A stretch of 64,000 nt of DNA. Origin: Strobilurus pachycystidiatus. Taxonomy: Eukaryota > Basidiomycota > Agaricomycetes > Agaricales > Physalacriaceae. The translations under genes and the position numbers were made by a program. Under the pieces are notes generated by a model that saw only the letters and a program-made list of their open reading frames with translations, was not told the origin of the DNA and did not search any database. The DNA is taken from assembly GCA_019915135.1 (NCBI GenBank), contig JAHLMK010000009.1, positions 1,674,001-1,738,000 of the forward strand. Reading direction: 5' to 3'. This document shows positions 43,975 to 55,286 of the stretch, piece by piece (position 1 is the stretch's first letter; every line of letters starts with the position of its first letter).

Positions 43975-46383
43975 ATGTCCCTCCCTCACGATATTGACGC
44001 GGAATACGACATCGTCTTCGCCGGTGGTGGGACTGCTGCATGCGTCACCGCAGGCCGACTCGCATCGGCTGCTCCTGACCTTCGCATCCTGATTCTGGAG
44101 AGTGGCCCGTCCACCGAGGGCAAACTGGAGCACATCCAGCCGGGCCAATTCATCAGTCATCATATGCCAGACAGCAAAACCATGCAGTTCTATGACTCCC
44201 AGCCATCGGAGTACTTGGCGGGTCGCTCCGCCAGAGTTCCCTTCGCACACTGCGTCGGCGGAGGGTCGTCCATCAACTTCATGATCTACACTCGTCCGGC
44301 CGCCTCAGATCTCGACGCTTGGGGTGAATTCGGGAACCCGGGCTGGTCGTCCAAGGACCTCATTCCTCTCTTCCAGAAGGTCAGTTATCTATGTTCTCTT
44401 CGAATTGCCTCCTTGCTAATCGTCTTGGGCTCTCCAGTTCGAAAGCTACGAGATAGGCGCTGACGGTGCGACACATGGAAGCGAGGGACCTCTGAAAGTT
44501 TCGTTCGGGGGACCTGGGGCTACGACGGAAATCGGCAAGCAGTTTCTAGACATCGGTCCCAAGTTCGAGAAGAATCGCCCTCTTGGCACTGAAGGGAACA
44601 ATTTCGACGAGGCGTCAGTTAACGTATTTTACGTGAGCTTCTTTGCTCGACCCACCAGCCAAATTTCCAATTCACTTTATTTATAGAAAATGCCCAAATT
44701 CATCTCAAGTGACGGTCGTCGTTCTGATGTGGCGCATCACTACATACATAACAAGGGCCTCAAGAATATTGCAGTCTTCGATGGATGCTTGGTCAAGCGC
44801 GTGGTGACTGAGTATGTCTTGCCTGACCACGCCGTTCAACACGATTCTAATCCAGTCACCATAGGAATGGCCAAGCGACCGGTGTGGAGTACCTCTTCGA
44901 CAAGCGTCTGTACCCATCAGCACCCCAGGATGTTCTGACTGTTCGTGCGAAGAAGCTGGTGGTTGTCGCTGCAGGTGCGATGGGCTCGCCGTTAATCCTT
45001 GAGCGCTCTGGCATCGGTAGCGCGAAAGTGTTGGAAAAAGCGGGTGTCCCGGTCGTTGCGGAAGTCCCTGGGGTGGGTGCCGACTATCAAGGCAAGTACA
45101 TCTCCAGTCTTATCGATGATTGTCGGGTTAATGGGTTCACAGATCACTGCATTTACGCGATGCCATACAAGGTGGACTCAGCCATCGACACGTTCGATCC
45201 CATCTTTCGCGCCGAACCCGAGACTTGCGCGAAACTGGCGCAGCAATGGGAGGAAAACGGTAGTGGTCGTCTCGGCGGAAAGTCAGTGAGGCCCTGACAA
45301 ATCATCACACTATATTGACGCCCCTTGTATAGCGCTTTCGATGGAGCAATCAAGATGCGACCTTTACCCGAGGAGCTGGACGACCTGGGACCTGAGTTCG
45401 TTGAACACTTCAACAAGTCCTTCGCCAACAAGCCCGACAAGCCGCTCTTATGGCTGTCTGCGTCTGCTGGGTATGCGTTCGTGATCATTTTTGAACTCAA
45501 CGCTAACATTTCTGCAGCATTCCACGCGATCAAAGTAACCTCCCTCCCTTGAAATTTGTTTGCAGTGCCATCTTCATGGTACGTATAACGCTAGATCTCA
45601 GTTCGTCATTCTGATAACTGTACAGGGGTATCCCGAATGTCGAGGGCATCTGCATATTTCGGCTGAAGACCCATACGCTCCTCCCGATTTCGAGCCCGGT
45701 TACCTTACGAAGTTTGTCTGCTCCTCTCTCTTCCCATCACCCGCAAGTTAATTTTGACGTTCTAGATCCGTTGACGTTGCTGTTCTTCGCTGGGGATACA
45801 AGAAAGGGCGCGAGCTAATCAGGCGTTTGCCAGCGTACCGAGGCCCGGTCCCACCCGCCCATCCCAAGTTTGCTGCCGATAGTCCTGCTGCGTTCAGAGA
45901 CGAAGGTCCCGTTCCTGTGGATGCACCAAAGATTGTATACTCTGCGGAAGACGATGCGGCTATCGACCAGAATATTAGACAGATGGGTACGTCAATCACC
46001 GAGTTCTTGTGACGATCTTTTGATCAATATGTCGATCCCAGTTCAAACGATTTGGCACTCGGTAAGCTAACCCAGTCATAAATTGGAGCAATCAAGGCAG
46101 CTTAACAACTCTCCATGTGTAGCTTGGGACCTGTGCCATGAAACCTCTTGCGCAATGCGGAGTCGTTGACAGCAAATTGAACGTTTATGGCATCAAGGGA
46201 CTGAAGGTCGTGGATTTGTCCATCGCCCCATCGAATGTTCACTCGGTGTGTCATCATCCTTCAGTTCTTTTTTCTTCTTCATACGTTAATCTATGTCTAT
46301 AGAACACAGCATCCGCTGCGATTATCATCGGAGAGAAAGCCGCTCTTATTATCGCTGAGGAATTAGGGATCGAGGGTGTCTAA
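43975..46383 (+). CDS. GMC oxidoreductase, alcohol-oxidase-like, 606 aa
   Basis: Twelve exons join in frame (1821 nt): 43975..44379, 44438..44632, 44687..44811, 44865..45091, 45143..45281, 45333..45470, 45518..45578, 45626..45711, 45766..45986, 46042..46061, 46123..46245, 46303..46383. The start at 43975 places the FAD-binding VFAGGGTAACVTAGRLAS right after a short N-terminus, with no signal peptide. HCVGGGSSINFMIYTRPAAS and AAGAMGSPLILERSGIG are GMC signature regions. IWHSLGTCAMKP holds the catalytic His and PSNVHSNTAS the second active-site region. The pattern fits methanol/alcohol-oxidase-like enzymes that oxidise alcohols to aldehydes with H2O2 release. Intron 4 (45092..45142) is GC-AG (donor GCAAGT). 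Exon 10 is only 20 nt. It converges on the acyltransferase gene. Confidence 0.9.
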
Positions 46384-46470
46384 ATTGTAATTGTTGTAGC
46401 GCTGGATGCTATCATGTATTTATCGCGGTCCCAATCCATCCGTCTGTTTCCTTTCTAGATATCCATATTC

Positions 46471-47739
46471 TTATTTGCTCTGTCTCACCGCGCTCAACAA
46501 CCTCCCGCTTAAGTGTCCCATCTCCATCTTATGCACTCCGGCTACAGAAAAGTCGTCCTGAATGATCGGCCATGAAGCGCCCATCCATACTGCAACCCAA
46601 ATGTACCCAATCGCTCTCCACAGCGCCTTGGATTGAATATCGAGCCGATGGTAACCAACATGTATCAGCGCGTCCTCGACCGTAATGAGAATGCACTGAA
46701 GGGCAAAGAATGAGAAGCTTCCCCATGCGAACTGCTGCAATACCATGAATCCATGCAATACATGTAGAATGCCGGAGAGAAAGAAGGCGGTATACAGTTG
46801 GATGTACGAGGAGGCATTAGTTCCTCGCTTGACGCGGAAGACTTTCTGCGCTAGGAGACGACCATGGGATGAGAAAGGCTGTGGCGGTCTCAGTATCATA
46901 GTCTGTCGAAGACAAGGTAGCTTACGCGTCTGAAGCTCTGATGCCAAGTTCGACTAAACGCCGCAACGGCGTATTAGTGAAATGTCACTTCCAGGCTGAT
47001 GATAGCACGGCACTTACCCCCACAATTTTCTTAGAGTATACGCGTCCTTCCAGCTCCCCCAAGTATCCGGCATATCTCTATCATCCAGAACAATCCTCCA
47101 TACGATGACGGGAGGAACTATCATGACGATCATGACTTCGGGCACTGTCCCGGCGAAAGACGCCAAGCGCCACCAGAAGCTCAGCTCTGATACTCGCGTG
47201 CCCGCATTGAAAGCGGGGTTCATTGAGTTCAGTGTCTGCCCCAAGTCCTTCAACAACATGACTTTCGCAATGATCAGGAGCTGATTTGTGATGAACCGAG
47301 TGCGTCCAATACTACGCTGTGTAGTAACGCGAGCAGGAAGAGCATCGGTGGGCTCATGCATCCATCCGACGCCGCGCCACGAGACGGCTAGCGAGACAGC
47401 CCACTTCAGTCGAGTAGAGAACCCGCGCGAGGAGATCTCCCCTGGCTGCTCCCCACGACGAGCAAGGTCCGTTTGTACATCCGTCACTAGAATGTAGTCG
47501 CTTCCGAAGAGAAGCAAAATGGGAAACACAGATTTGGCCCAGTTGGACACGGCGGAGACTTCAATGCCGGGGTTTTCGGAGTATGCGTTCAGGGAGAGGA
47601 GAAGAATTGGAACGAAAAGAAGGCGTCGGTGGCGCGATGGCTTGATAGTTAGCGCATAGATGTAGATCAATATGGCGAGAACCGTGGACGTTCCTGTGCC
47701 GATCTTGACCACGGGGAAGAGCAGCCTGTTCGGATGCAT
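46471..47739 (-). CDS. Wax-synthase-domain (MBOAT-like) membrane acyltransferase, 385 aa
   Basis: Three exons join in frame: 47018..47739, 46926..46953 and 46471..46878 (1158 nt). The ATG at 47739 opens MHPNRLLFPVVKIGTGTSTV and the first hydrophobic segments. KLWGRTWHQSFRR, split over exons 1-2, is the wax-synthase motif region with its conserved Trp-His. NASSYIQLYTAFFLSGILHV and LHGFMV, with conserved His residues, follow, then further membrane helices. Fungal members acylate alcohol groups, often on terpenoid secondary metabolites. The neighbouring alcohol oxidase makes a joint pathway thinkable, but no terpene cyclase or P450 is seen here. A truncated copy of its N-terminus lies at 41764..41928. 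Confidence 0.8.
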
Positions 47740-49144
47740 GGAAGGTAGTGATGGTGGTTTGAGAGAGACAGCTTGTCACGGGAAGTATTGGTGTTTGGAC
47801 GGTGCCGCAGATGTGATACTCCCACGGTAAATAACCAACAATGCTCCGGCAACATGGGATCGCGATGCGCATGTAGAAATATGCTACGAGAGGTGGTCGC
47901 GGATAGGCAAACCATCTCTTGCGATAACGCTACGCTCAGGCCTCAGAGCGCTGCCCAGGCAGTATCTCTGATAATGGCTAGAACACATACTGGTACTTCA
48001 GAATAGACGAGGTGCTCTTCCGTACGTATGGAACGGAGACAAGTGACTTTTCACATCGAGATTTGTTCGAGGTGACGCCAAGAAAATCAAGATCGGTTGA
48101 AAGAAAGTAACGCGATCTCAAGCAATTAGACACATCTGTTCAGCGCAGACTTTGAAACATACGAGATTGGCGGCTGACAGGATTATATTCATATCAGTCA
48201 TGACAGAATCAGCGACGGGGAGCTTAGACGCGTTTGCGCCTGCCTCGACAGCGTCAAGTCTAGAAATTGAATTTAGAGGGTGAGGTACGTGTTGGTACAC
48301 GATGCAGATTTAAGCAGCTAGAGTCAGAGTCAGCCATTAACATGGATGACCGGGATATGACACACTCACCTGGCAGTGTTTTCTTTCGCGTGGAAGGAAG
48401 TTTCATCGAGGCGAAAGATTGTTGATACTCTTATACGTATCTAACATAAGTTTTGTAGAGAGCAGCATATTATAGAGAGAACGTGTTGAGAAGCATCGTG
48501 AGATGCCGTATGTCGTAATTGGCGTACGAGTGGGTGCCTAGGTCGCCTCATTTCACGGGAAGGACAAGGAGGACAGTCAAACGAGTAACAGCCCCAATTG
48601 AGATGAGGTATCAAGATGTCATTAAAAATGAGAGCTCCAAGCTAAGACGCAGATGACCGGGCGCAAGAGAGGTTGGCACCACGTCCCGTCAGAGGTATTT
48701 GTTATCGATGTTCTGAATTGACGCCTCGTGGCCCGGTGAGAGTCCTCCCTCGAGGCGACAGACGTGGAGTTGTCGCAATTCTGATTGTGGTTGCCAGCAG
48801 CTGCCAAGGGTTCCAGTGTGATGGGAGGAAACTCGGGAAAAATACACCATATCTGGTGGAGCGGAACGAAGGGAGGACGAAGGGAAATGAGAGGGCGCGG
48901 TAGAGGGTTTCCCAATTTGGAAAGCCCCTGGCGGCAACGTGCCCAGCCCTGCTTGCGCACGAACGGCGACGACCAGGCAGCCTCGACCAACCCCAACGAG
49001 CTGCAACACGCTGCAGCCTGCCCGCAGCGCTGACACGGCGGCGACAGCCGGGCCAAGCGCTTCTTCGATTATCTAAGACCGACTTATTGACTTTAGACGC
49101 CGCCATTTCCCTTTCGACTATCCTTCTCTTTGACCACCACCACC
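47740..49144. other. Intergenic, upstream of the Myb gene
   Basis: No supportable gene. A minus-strand frame at 48118-48300 ends in CLIA and was considered as a lipopeptide pheromone precursor, then rejected. A GC-rich stretch from about 48890 probably contains the Myb gene promoter and leader. Confidence 0.45.
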
Positions 49145-51638
49145 ATGGCCAGCGAGCCCACCCCGACGGCCACTACGAGCGCGACAGTGACGGGAACAGC
49201 CGCGGTCACTGGGCAGCCGCCGCCGCTGCCGTCGTCATCAACATTCTCTTTCAAAGCGCCTTTCCCCGCATCTGCCTCCGCCGTGCCCCTCAAGCATCGC
49301 CGGGTGTCCTTGGCGCTGCCTAATTCGCCCAAGCTGGTGCCGGCCTTCAACTTTCGGGACGACACCGGACTTGAATCGCACGTCGCGGAGACCTGCCTTA
49401 CGCCAGAGAAGAGCGGCAAGCTCAGGAAGATTGCTGCCGACCCCGACGTCGACGAGGCGACGTCACAGCTGGCGGAGAAGAAGATGCGCAAGAAGTGGAC
49501 GCCGCAGGAGACACAGATGCTCGTCGACGGCTGCAACAAGGTACGTAGTCGGCGTCGTTGCTTCCGCCTCAAAAATATTTAACATACCTGTCTAGCATGG
49601 CGTCGGCAACTGGAAGACCATTCTCAGCGACCCCGAATTTACCTTTGACAACCGCTCACCAGTCGACTTGAAAGATAGGTGGGTACACCGCCTCTTGGAA
49701 TTATATATCAAAGAAATTCACGACGCGTTTATCAGATTTCGTACATATTACCCCGACGCATACAAGCAGCACTATCCCAATGCCCGCACGCACCTCTCCA
49801 ACAAAGTGCGCTCCACACTGCCCGACGGCTCCTCGCTCTTCGAGAAAACACGTTCCAAGAAGCGACGGCCGTTCACGGAAGAAGAAGACCGCGCACTCAA
49901 GGCCGGGTACGACAAGCATGGCACACTCTGGGCCCTCATCGTCAAGGACCCCGTCTTCCAGGAGCAGGGACGGCGCTCCACCGACTTACGCGATCGCTTT
50001 CGTAACGCGTTTCCAGACTTGTATACCGCCGCTGGGTATAAACCACGCGGGGGACCGAAGAAGAAGCCCGTGGGCCGAGCGGCGACAGACGATCAGCTCC
50101 CCATCGGCTCCGCGGTTACGACCCAGCAGCGCAAGAAGCGGCGGTATACCAGCCAAGGTCTGCTTCGGGGCGGAACGAAGAGCGTACCGCAGAGCGCCAA
50201 TCCATCCGACAACGAGGCGTCGGATAACGAGCAGGATGACCCAGCGCCTGGGCCATCGTCACGGCGGCCTGCATCGACCGTACCGTTCTCGTCGAGCATC
50301 TTCGGTGACGACGACGACATGGACCTCATCCCCCCAGACCCCATCTCAATGAGCTCATCCCAGTCCGAAATTGACTGCCAGTCGCAGACTTGGTCGTCCG
50401 GCCTGGATACGCCCATACACTCACACCACGCCTGGACGAGCTCACCGACGTCCTCGACCAACATGTCCGATTTCATGATGACTTCGTCTCCTACGCGGAA
50501 CGAAGGCGTTATTGGCGGTATGGGGATGATTGGGAAGAGTGCCTGGGGCACATCAGACTGGTTCTCCGCCAACCCGCGGCTCGACTCGAGTGCCTCGTCC
50601 TCATACATCGACAACTCCTTCTCTCCTGCCTCGCCGTTCTCATTCAACCAGCTAAACCACGGCGTCGTCGACCGCTACGATCTGGTGAACAGTACATTCC
50701 CGCAGGATTTCCACAGCGAAGTAGGCTCTTCTGGCTTGAGCGACGAAATCTACCCACCACGGCGCGAGTACCATTCCGACTATGCTGGTGATCTCATCTT
50801 TGGCACGCGGCACCAGACGTTCGGTTTCGACTTTATACACCCCAGCGCATTACACACTCCTGCGCTACCCGGCATAGACGAGATTGAGTTGACGGGTATC
50901 ACGCTGAACGACCAGCAGCCAAAGGAGGACGAGGAGCACGAGCAGTCGTTCCTCCTTGAGGAGCAACGGTTCACACTGGACGACCTGGTGGATCTATCCC
51001 AGGAGCTCCATGCAACTCCGCCTGCTACGCCCCAGACGCGTCCACGGCGCATGCAAGGCGGGTTCTCTCTCTCACATGGACGATCGATATCCGTACCACC
51101 AGCGGAGAGGATGGCCAGGCCGCCTCAGGTCCATGCGAATTCCCAGCCGGAGCTCAGACCCAACTCGTTCGCCGTGCCACAGCCGCCGCCGCCTCCACCA
51201 CCACCGGCATTCTCACCATCGATGGCGCAGTCCTTCTCTGCGCTCTTCCTCACCAGCGGCCCCGGGCAGGATCTCGGTGCTGGTGCTGGTGCGGGTCTGC
51301 CGTTTTTGGATCTGCATTACTACGGGTTGGGCGGAGGCGGCGAAGGGGGTGGGGGTGGGGTGGAGTCGGGCACGTACCCCGAGGCGTTGGATCTGGCGAG
51401 GACGACAACGACGTCGAGGTCGTATCCAAACCAGATCCAGAATCATAACGGGGGCGAGAATCCGGGCCATGTTCAGATGCAGACTCAGATGCAGCCGCCA
51501 CCGTTACCAGTGGGAGTGAGGAAGACGGTGGGGACGCATCAGAGGGGACAGAGCGCGGTTGTGTGTCCGCAGGATTTGCTGGTGAGGAGTGATACGAACA
51601 AGCGGAAGAGGGCAAGTTGGGATGGGGCGCATGTGTGA
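49145..51638 (+). CDS. Double-telobox Myb protein, Tay1/Teb1-like, 793 aa
   Basis: Three exons: 49145..49540, 49596..49678, 49736..51638 (2382 nt). The ATG at 49145 has a CACCATGG context. The first Myb repeat (about residues 114-165) starts KKWTPQETQMLVDGCNKHGV and ends in a telobox-type third helix, VDLKDRFRTYYP. The second (about 195-250) starts RRPFTEEEDRALKAGYDKHG and ends STDLRDRFRNAFPDLY. Two adjacent telobox-Myb repeats are characteristic of Tay1 of Yarrowia and Ustilago and Teb1 of fission yeast, which bind TTAGGG-type repeats at telomeres or promoters. The remaining 540 residues are disordered: basic patches, Ser/Pro-rich segments, a PPPPPPP run and a Gly-rich tract. Expected to be nuclear. 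Family placement is from the telobox motifs; the tail is not conserved to my knowledge. Confidence 0.85.
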
Positions 51639-52649
51639 GCATGGGGAGGGGGTGTGAGGTATTGACGATGGGTGGGTGGTCATCAGCTGGTTAGATGGGA
51701 GCGCATATGAGTGGCACCTTTGAAGCGCGTGTGAGGAGTTGCTTTGGGGCGCATGCTAGGAGTTGCTTCGGTTTGGGTTCAATTTTGGGTTGGGTTTCTG
51801 TTCCTCTATCATCGCTTCGGTCACGTTTTCTTTCTCGTCTACATACTCACTTGCATCGGCATTCTCATATTCTGCTATTCGTGTACATACTCATACAATG
51901 GATTCCGGTTCTCGACAATGTGGTTTTCCCTTGGTGAGCGCGAAGGCGGGCGACGCGACTGGCGGCGGATATACAGGCTGTTTCCCGTAACGAGGTGTAT
52001 TCGGTTTGCTTCCTCAAGGGTGTCGTGCCCACCTGGATAGCGGATGCTGAACGACGCGCCACAAGACATGGAGCTGCATCTTCCCATATTTTGGTTTCCC
52101 TGAGGAGCAATCCATTCCACCTTCGCTGCCGCTTGCCCTCGCGACCGTTTCGGTAAGCCAGCTGTGGCGCAAAATGGTCATGGAGCGCACAGCCTTCAGA
52201 GAGCCTTTCTGTACCACTCAGCCTATTCCGATTGTCATTGCGTATACATTCTGCTGGTCTCCACGCGTTGTACCACGCCTCGTCGTGTCTGTACTCTACA
52301 TTCATCGGCATGTACAAACTTGGGGTCTTCCATCGACCTCGCGACGTAATTGCTTATTCAACGCACAACGTCGGGTCGGTCAATTCGAAATCACACGTAC
52401 GTAGATTGTCGCTCAAGTGAACAACTTATAAGCAGCCATTGCCAGAAATGTAATTGTATCGCGCAGTTCAGCAGTTCAAAACGATGTATTTGTTCTACTA
52501 TTACCAAATGACAGTCGAGAAATGTAAAGGATACAGTAGGCAGTGTGATATATGACACGAAAAGGTTTAGAAATACACTAGTTCCGCTATCGGAGGGTAT
52601 GGTTGGAGTTGGGGGAAAAGTACTTTAGTGATAAAAAAAGGGGGCGCAT
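51639..52649. other. Intergenic between Myb and receptor genes
   Basis: 3' ends of two convergent genes. No open frame with a CaaX end preceded by a plausible pheromone precursor was found here, and no repeats. Confidence 0.45.
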
Positions 52650-54321
52650 CTATACGATGTCGCTGGCCGACTTGGCGCCTTCCGAGCGAGGGACGTGCAT
52701 AATATCAAGAGTTCTGGGGGGAACCGAGATGGCATCAACCATGGACATGCGGTGAACGGAAGAAATCTCGATGTCGAGCTCGTTGCTCGACGCGGCGGGT
52801 GCGGAAGCGTGGGGAATACGAGGTGAAGAGGATGCAGAGGAAGTCGATTCGGTGTCAGTATCCTTCTCGTTGAGAGCACCGCCGATGTCGGCAAACGAGA
52901 AACCGCCGAAGGAAGCATCGCCAGCGAAAGACTTCTTCATGTCGCTGGACTGCGACATAGACATGTCGGTGAAAGACTCGAGCGAGTCGCGCTTGCTGTG
53001 CACCTTGCGCTCCACGAAGACGGGTAGAGTGCCGCTTTTGCTCGTGGATCTGAACATGTCAATTAGTACAGAATCGAATATGACACGATGTAAGAGACGC
53101 ACCCAGTAGAAGTGTTCATAGTCGAACGACCCGCCAAGAACGTAGTCGAACCACCGAACTTATTGACCAAAGAGCTCACGGCCGTGCCGTAATTCTTCCT
53201 CGCCTCAGCGTGAATGCCAAAGATGATGAAGAAAACCCAGGCGCCAAATGGTGTGAGCCACCGCTGCAGTTCGATGCCGAAGGCGCCCGGGGCGTTGTGC
53301 CAGATGAGGGCCGGGAATTGATAGACGTTCATGAAAGATGCATGAGTGTTGTCCCAAGAAACCCAGGGTTGGAGATATCCACTGTTCAGAATGAGGACCC
53401 ACACGCCCAAGGGAATCGTGCAAACAATGTCGACGCAGGCCATGAACATGAGACGGAAGTAACGGTTCGAGTTCAAGTTGGAATGACCCGAAAGAATCTC
53501 CTTGAACTGAAGGCGGCGGCGGTTGAATGCAATGATAGTCAGAGCTATTGGAAGACGTTAGCTTGTGAGCCTCAGTTGGGAGAACCGACATACCACAGTA
53601 AACGGCAGAGACGCAACCGATGGCAACGGGGGGAACGTTGTAAATGAGAAGGGCAACCCAGGTGTTGTAAATCGATGGGAAGCAACCCCAATTTTCATAA
53701 ATGTTGAAGCGATTGCCTTGAGGAATATAGGCTGTATGATGTTAACGACAGACCCGTACGAAGAAAGAGGAGGAACGTACTCAGAATGACGATGAGTACG
53801 GGAACGCCGACTGCCAGCAAAAGATCAAAGATGACTGCGCGGCGACGCTACCAAGGGGCTTAGTTGAAAATACGACGGCTCAGTCATGCGAACGCACCTC
53901 GCTCCTCGAAGCAAGGACAGTATCAGATGTGGCGATGAAATAGAGGCGACGGTTGATGACCAATGAGCAGATAGGCATCGCAACATTCATAGCAATAGTG
54001 ATACGCGTAGCTAATCCGAGGTCAGAAGAGCGGTTGCTGATGGTATGCAGGGACTCACAGATATCGCAGAACCATTCATCCTTGAGGATAGCGTTATGAT
54101 CCCAGAGCACAGCGTTGATGAACAGATTCAAGCATCCAAGCCCGACCCAGATCATATAAGCGCATGTCCCGACATTGTACGCTGGAAAGTTGTAAGTACG
54201 GGGGCGAACGAGTACAATTTGGTGGCTTACCTTGCAGATGCCACCTTAAGGGAAGCAAACACATGATGAGTCCGATGAAGGAGGCGACCATGAAGGTCCA
54301 GTTGGGTGGGAAGCCTGCCAT
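52650..54321 (-). CDS. STE3-like: STE3-type pheromone receptor (GPCR), 457 aa
   Basis: Seven exons join in frame (1374 nt): 54231..54321, 54059..54181, 53898..54010, 53781..53847, 53594..53731, 53103..53544, 52650..53049. Seven helices can be followed: WTFMVASFIGLIMCLLPL, AYMIWVGLGCLNLFINAVLW, ITIAMNVAMPICSLVINRRL, AVIFDLLLAVGVPVLIVI, WVALLIYNVPPVAIGCVSAV, LMFMACVDIVCTIPLGVWVL and LTPFGAWVFFIIFGIHAEAR. ICSLVINRRLY and TYIPQGNRFNIYENWGCFPS are hallmarks of basidiomycete STE3 receptors. The 150-residue cytosolic tail is Ser/Asp-rich. The protein binds farnesylated peptide pheromone and signals through a G protein. Homeodomain or STE20-like neighbours and a convincing pheromone gene are not seen in the window, so this could be either the mating-type receptor or one of the non-mating STE3-like copies common in mushrooms. 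Confidence 0.92.
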
Positions 54322-55286
54322 TGCTGAGGAATGGGGATGTCGGGGCGGAGGAGGCGGGGGGATGGGGACCACAGAGAGGGAGGTAGGGACAAAAGGGCAA
54401 GCCTCCGGGCTTTAATAGGGACTGGAATAAGGCCTATCTCTTGTGCGCGAAAATGGGACTTACCTTGTCCTCAACATCGACGAACCGTGCATCCCAATTC
54501 GGTCAGTCGCTTGAAAAATCCATTTCCGGTCTGTCTCCATTTGGGACTGCCCTTGTGCGGGACCCGTTTGGGAGGGTCAAGGGCCCGGTCAGGCGCTTTC
54601 GTTCGAAGAAGGGACGAGTCTAGTCCCGAGTGAGAACGGGTGAGCATCATGATATGTCGCTGATATGTGGGTCCTTGTTCCCAACTCGTCCAATCTGTTG
54701 TTTGTCGCCCAATCGTCTAGGGGATGAGCTGCGTATCAATTTTAGTGAGAGTTGTGACCATGCGATACGGAAGTTAGATCGCACTGTCTGGAAATGCAGG
54801 GGAAGGGACCGCCATATAAGATCCGTGGTCGAGTCGGCCCCCTGGGGCGGCCTGGGAAAGAGAAGGAAGACGCATGGTGACATATCAGGAACTGCCGCGG
54901 TGCTTTGAGCTGAGGGACTGGGCCGTACGAGGCGGGAGGAGAAATATGCAGCGTAGGTCCATGGAGGGGGGAGCAACGTTGTGTGTGGAATCGAGGTCGC
55001 TGTTCTTATTTGCGTCCTGCAAAGAGCCTATTGTCTTTCGACAACCAATCGGATTGCAGTCCGAAATCTCCACGTGAGGCTTGATAAGATCCCAAGTGTC
55101 CAACTGGAATGCCGACACCGTGAATACGTTAGCCAGGAATCCCACGCAGCGAGACGACCGTAGAGCATTGAACGATGAATCGACCACGACAATTGAACGA
55201 CAAGAGGAATCAGCTTTGGCGCGTCAGATATAGAATTTCAAACCAATTGACCGTGGGAATTCATCTACATTTTTCGTTTCACCATC
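54322..55286. other. Intergenic
   Basis: Divergent promoter region of the receptor and the first MYND gene. C/T- and G-rich runs lie near 54340-54370. No gene seen. Confidence 0.45.

Noticed and set aside
46879..46925. Apparent frameshift in the wax-synthase-like gene
   Set aside because: Using the later acceptor (CCACAG before 46878) gives a 47-nt intron and a clean phase-0 join.
48118..48300. Minus-strand frame ending in CLIA, resembling a CaaX lipopeptide pheromone precursor
   Set aside because: It begins at a non-ATG codon, lacks the usual acidic/basic processing pair before the mature peptide, contains splice-like sites and lies 4 kb beyond the Myb gene from the receptor. The CaaX-like ending is probably chance.
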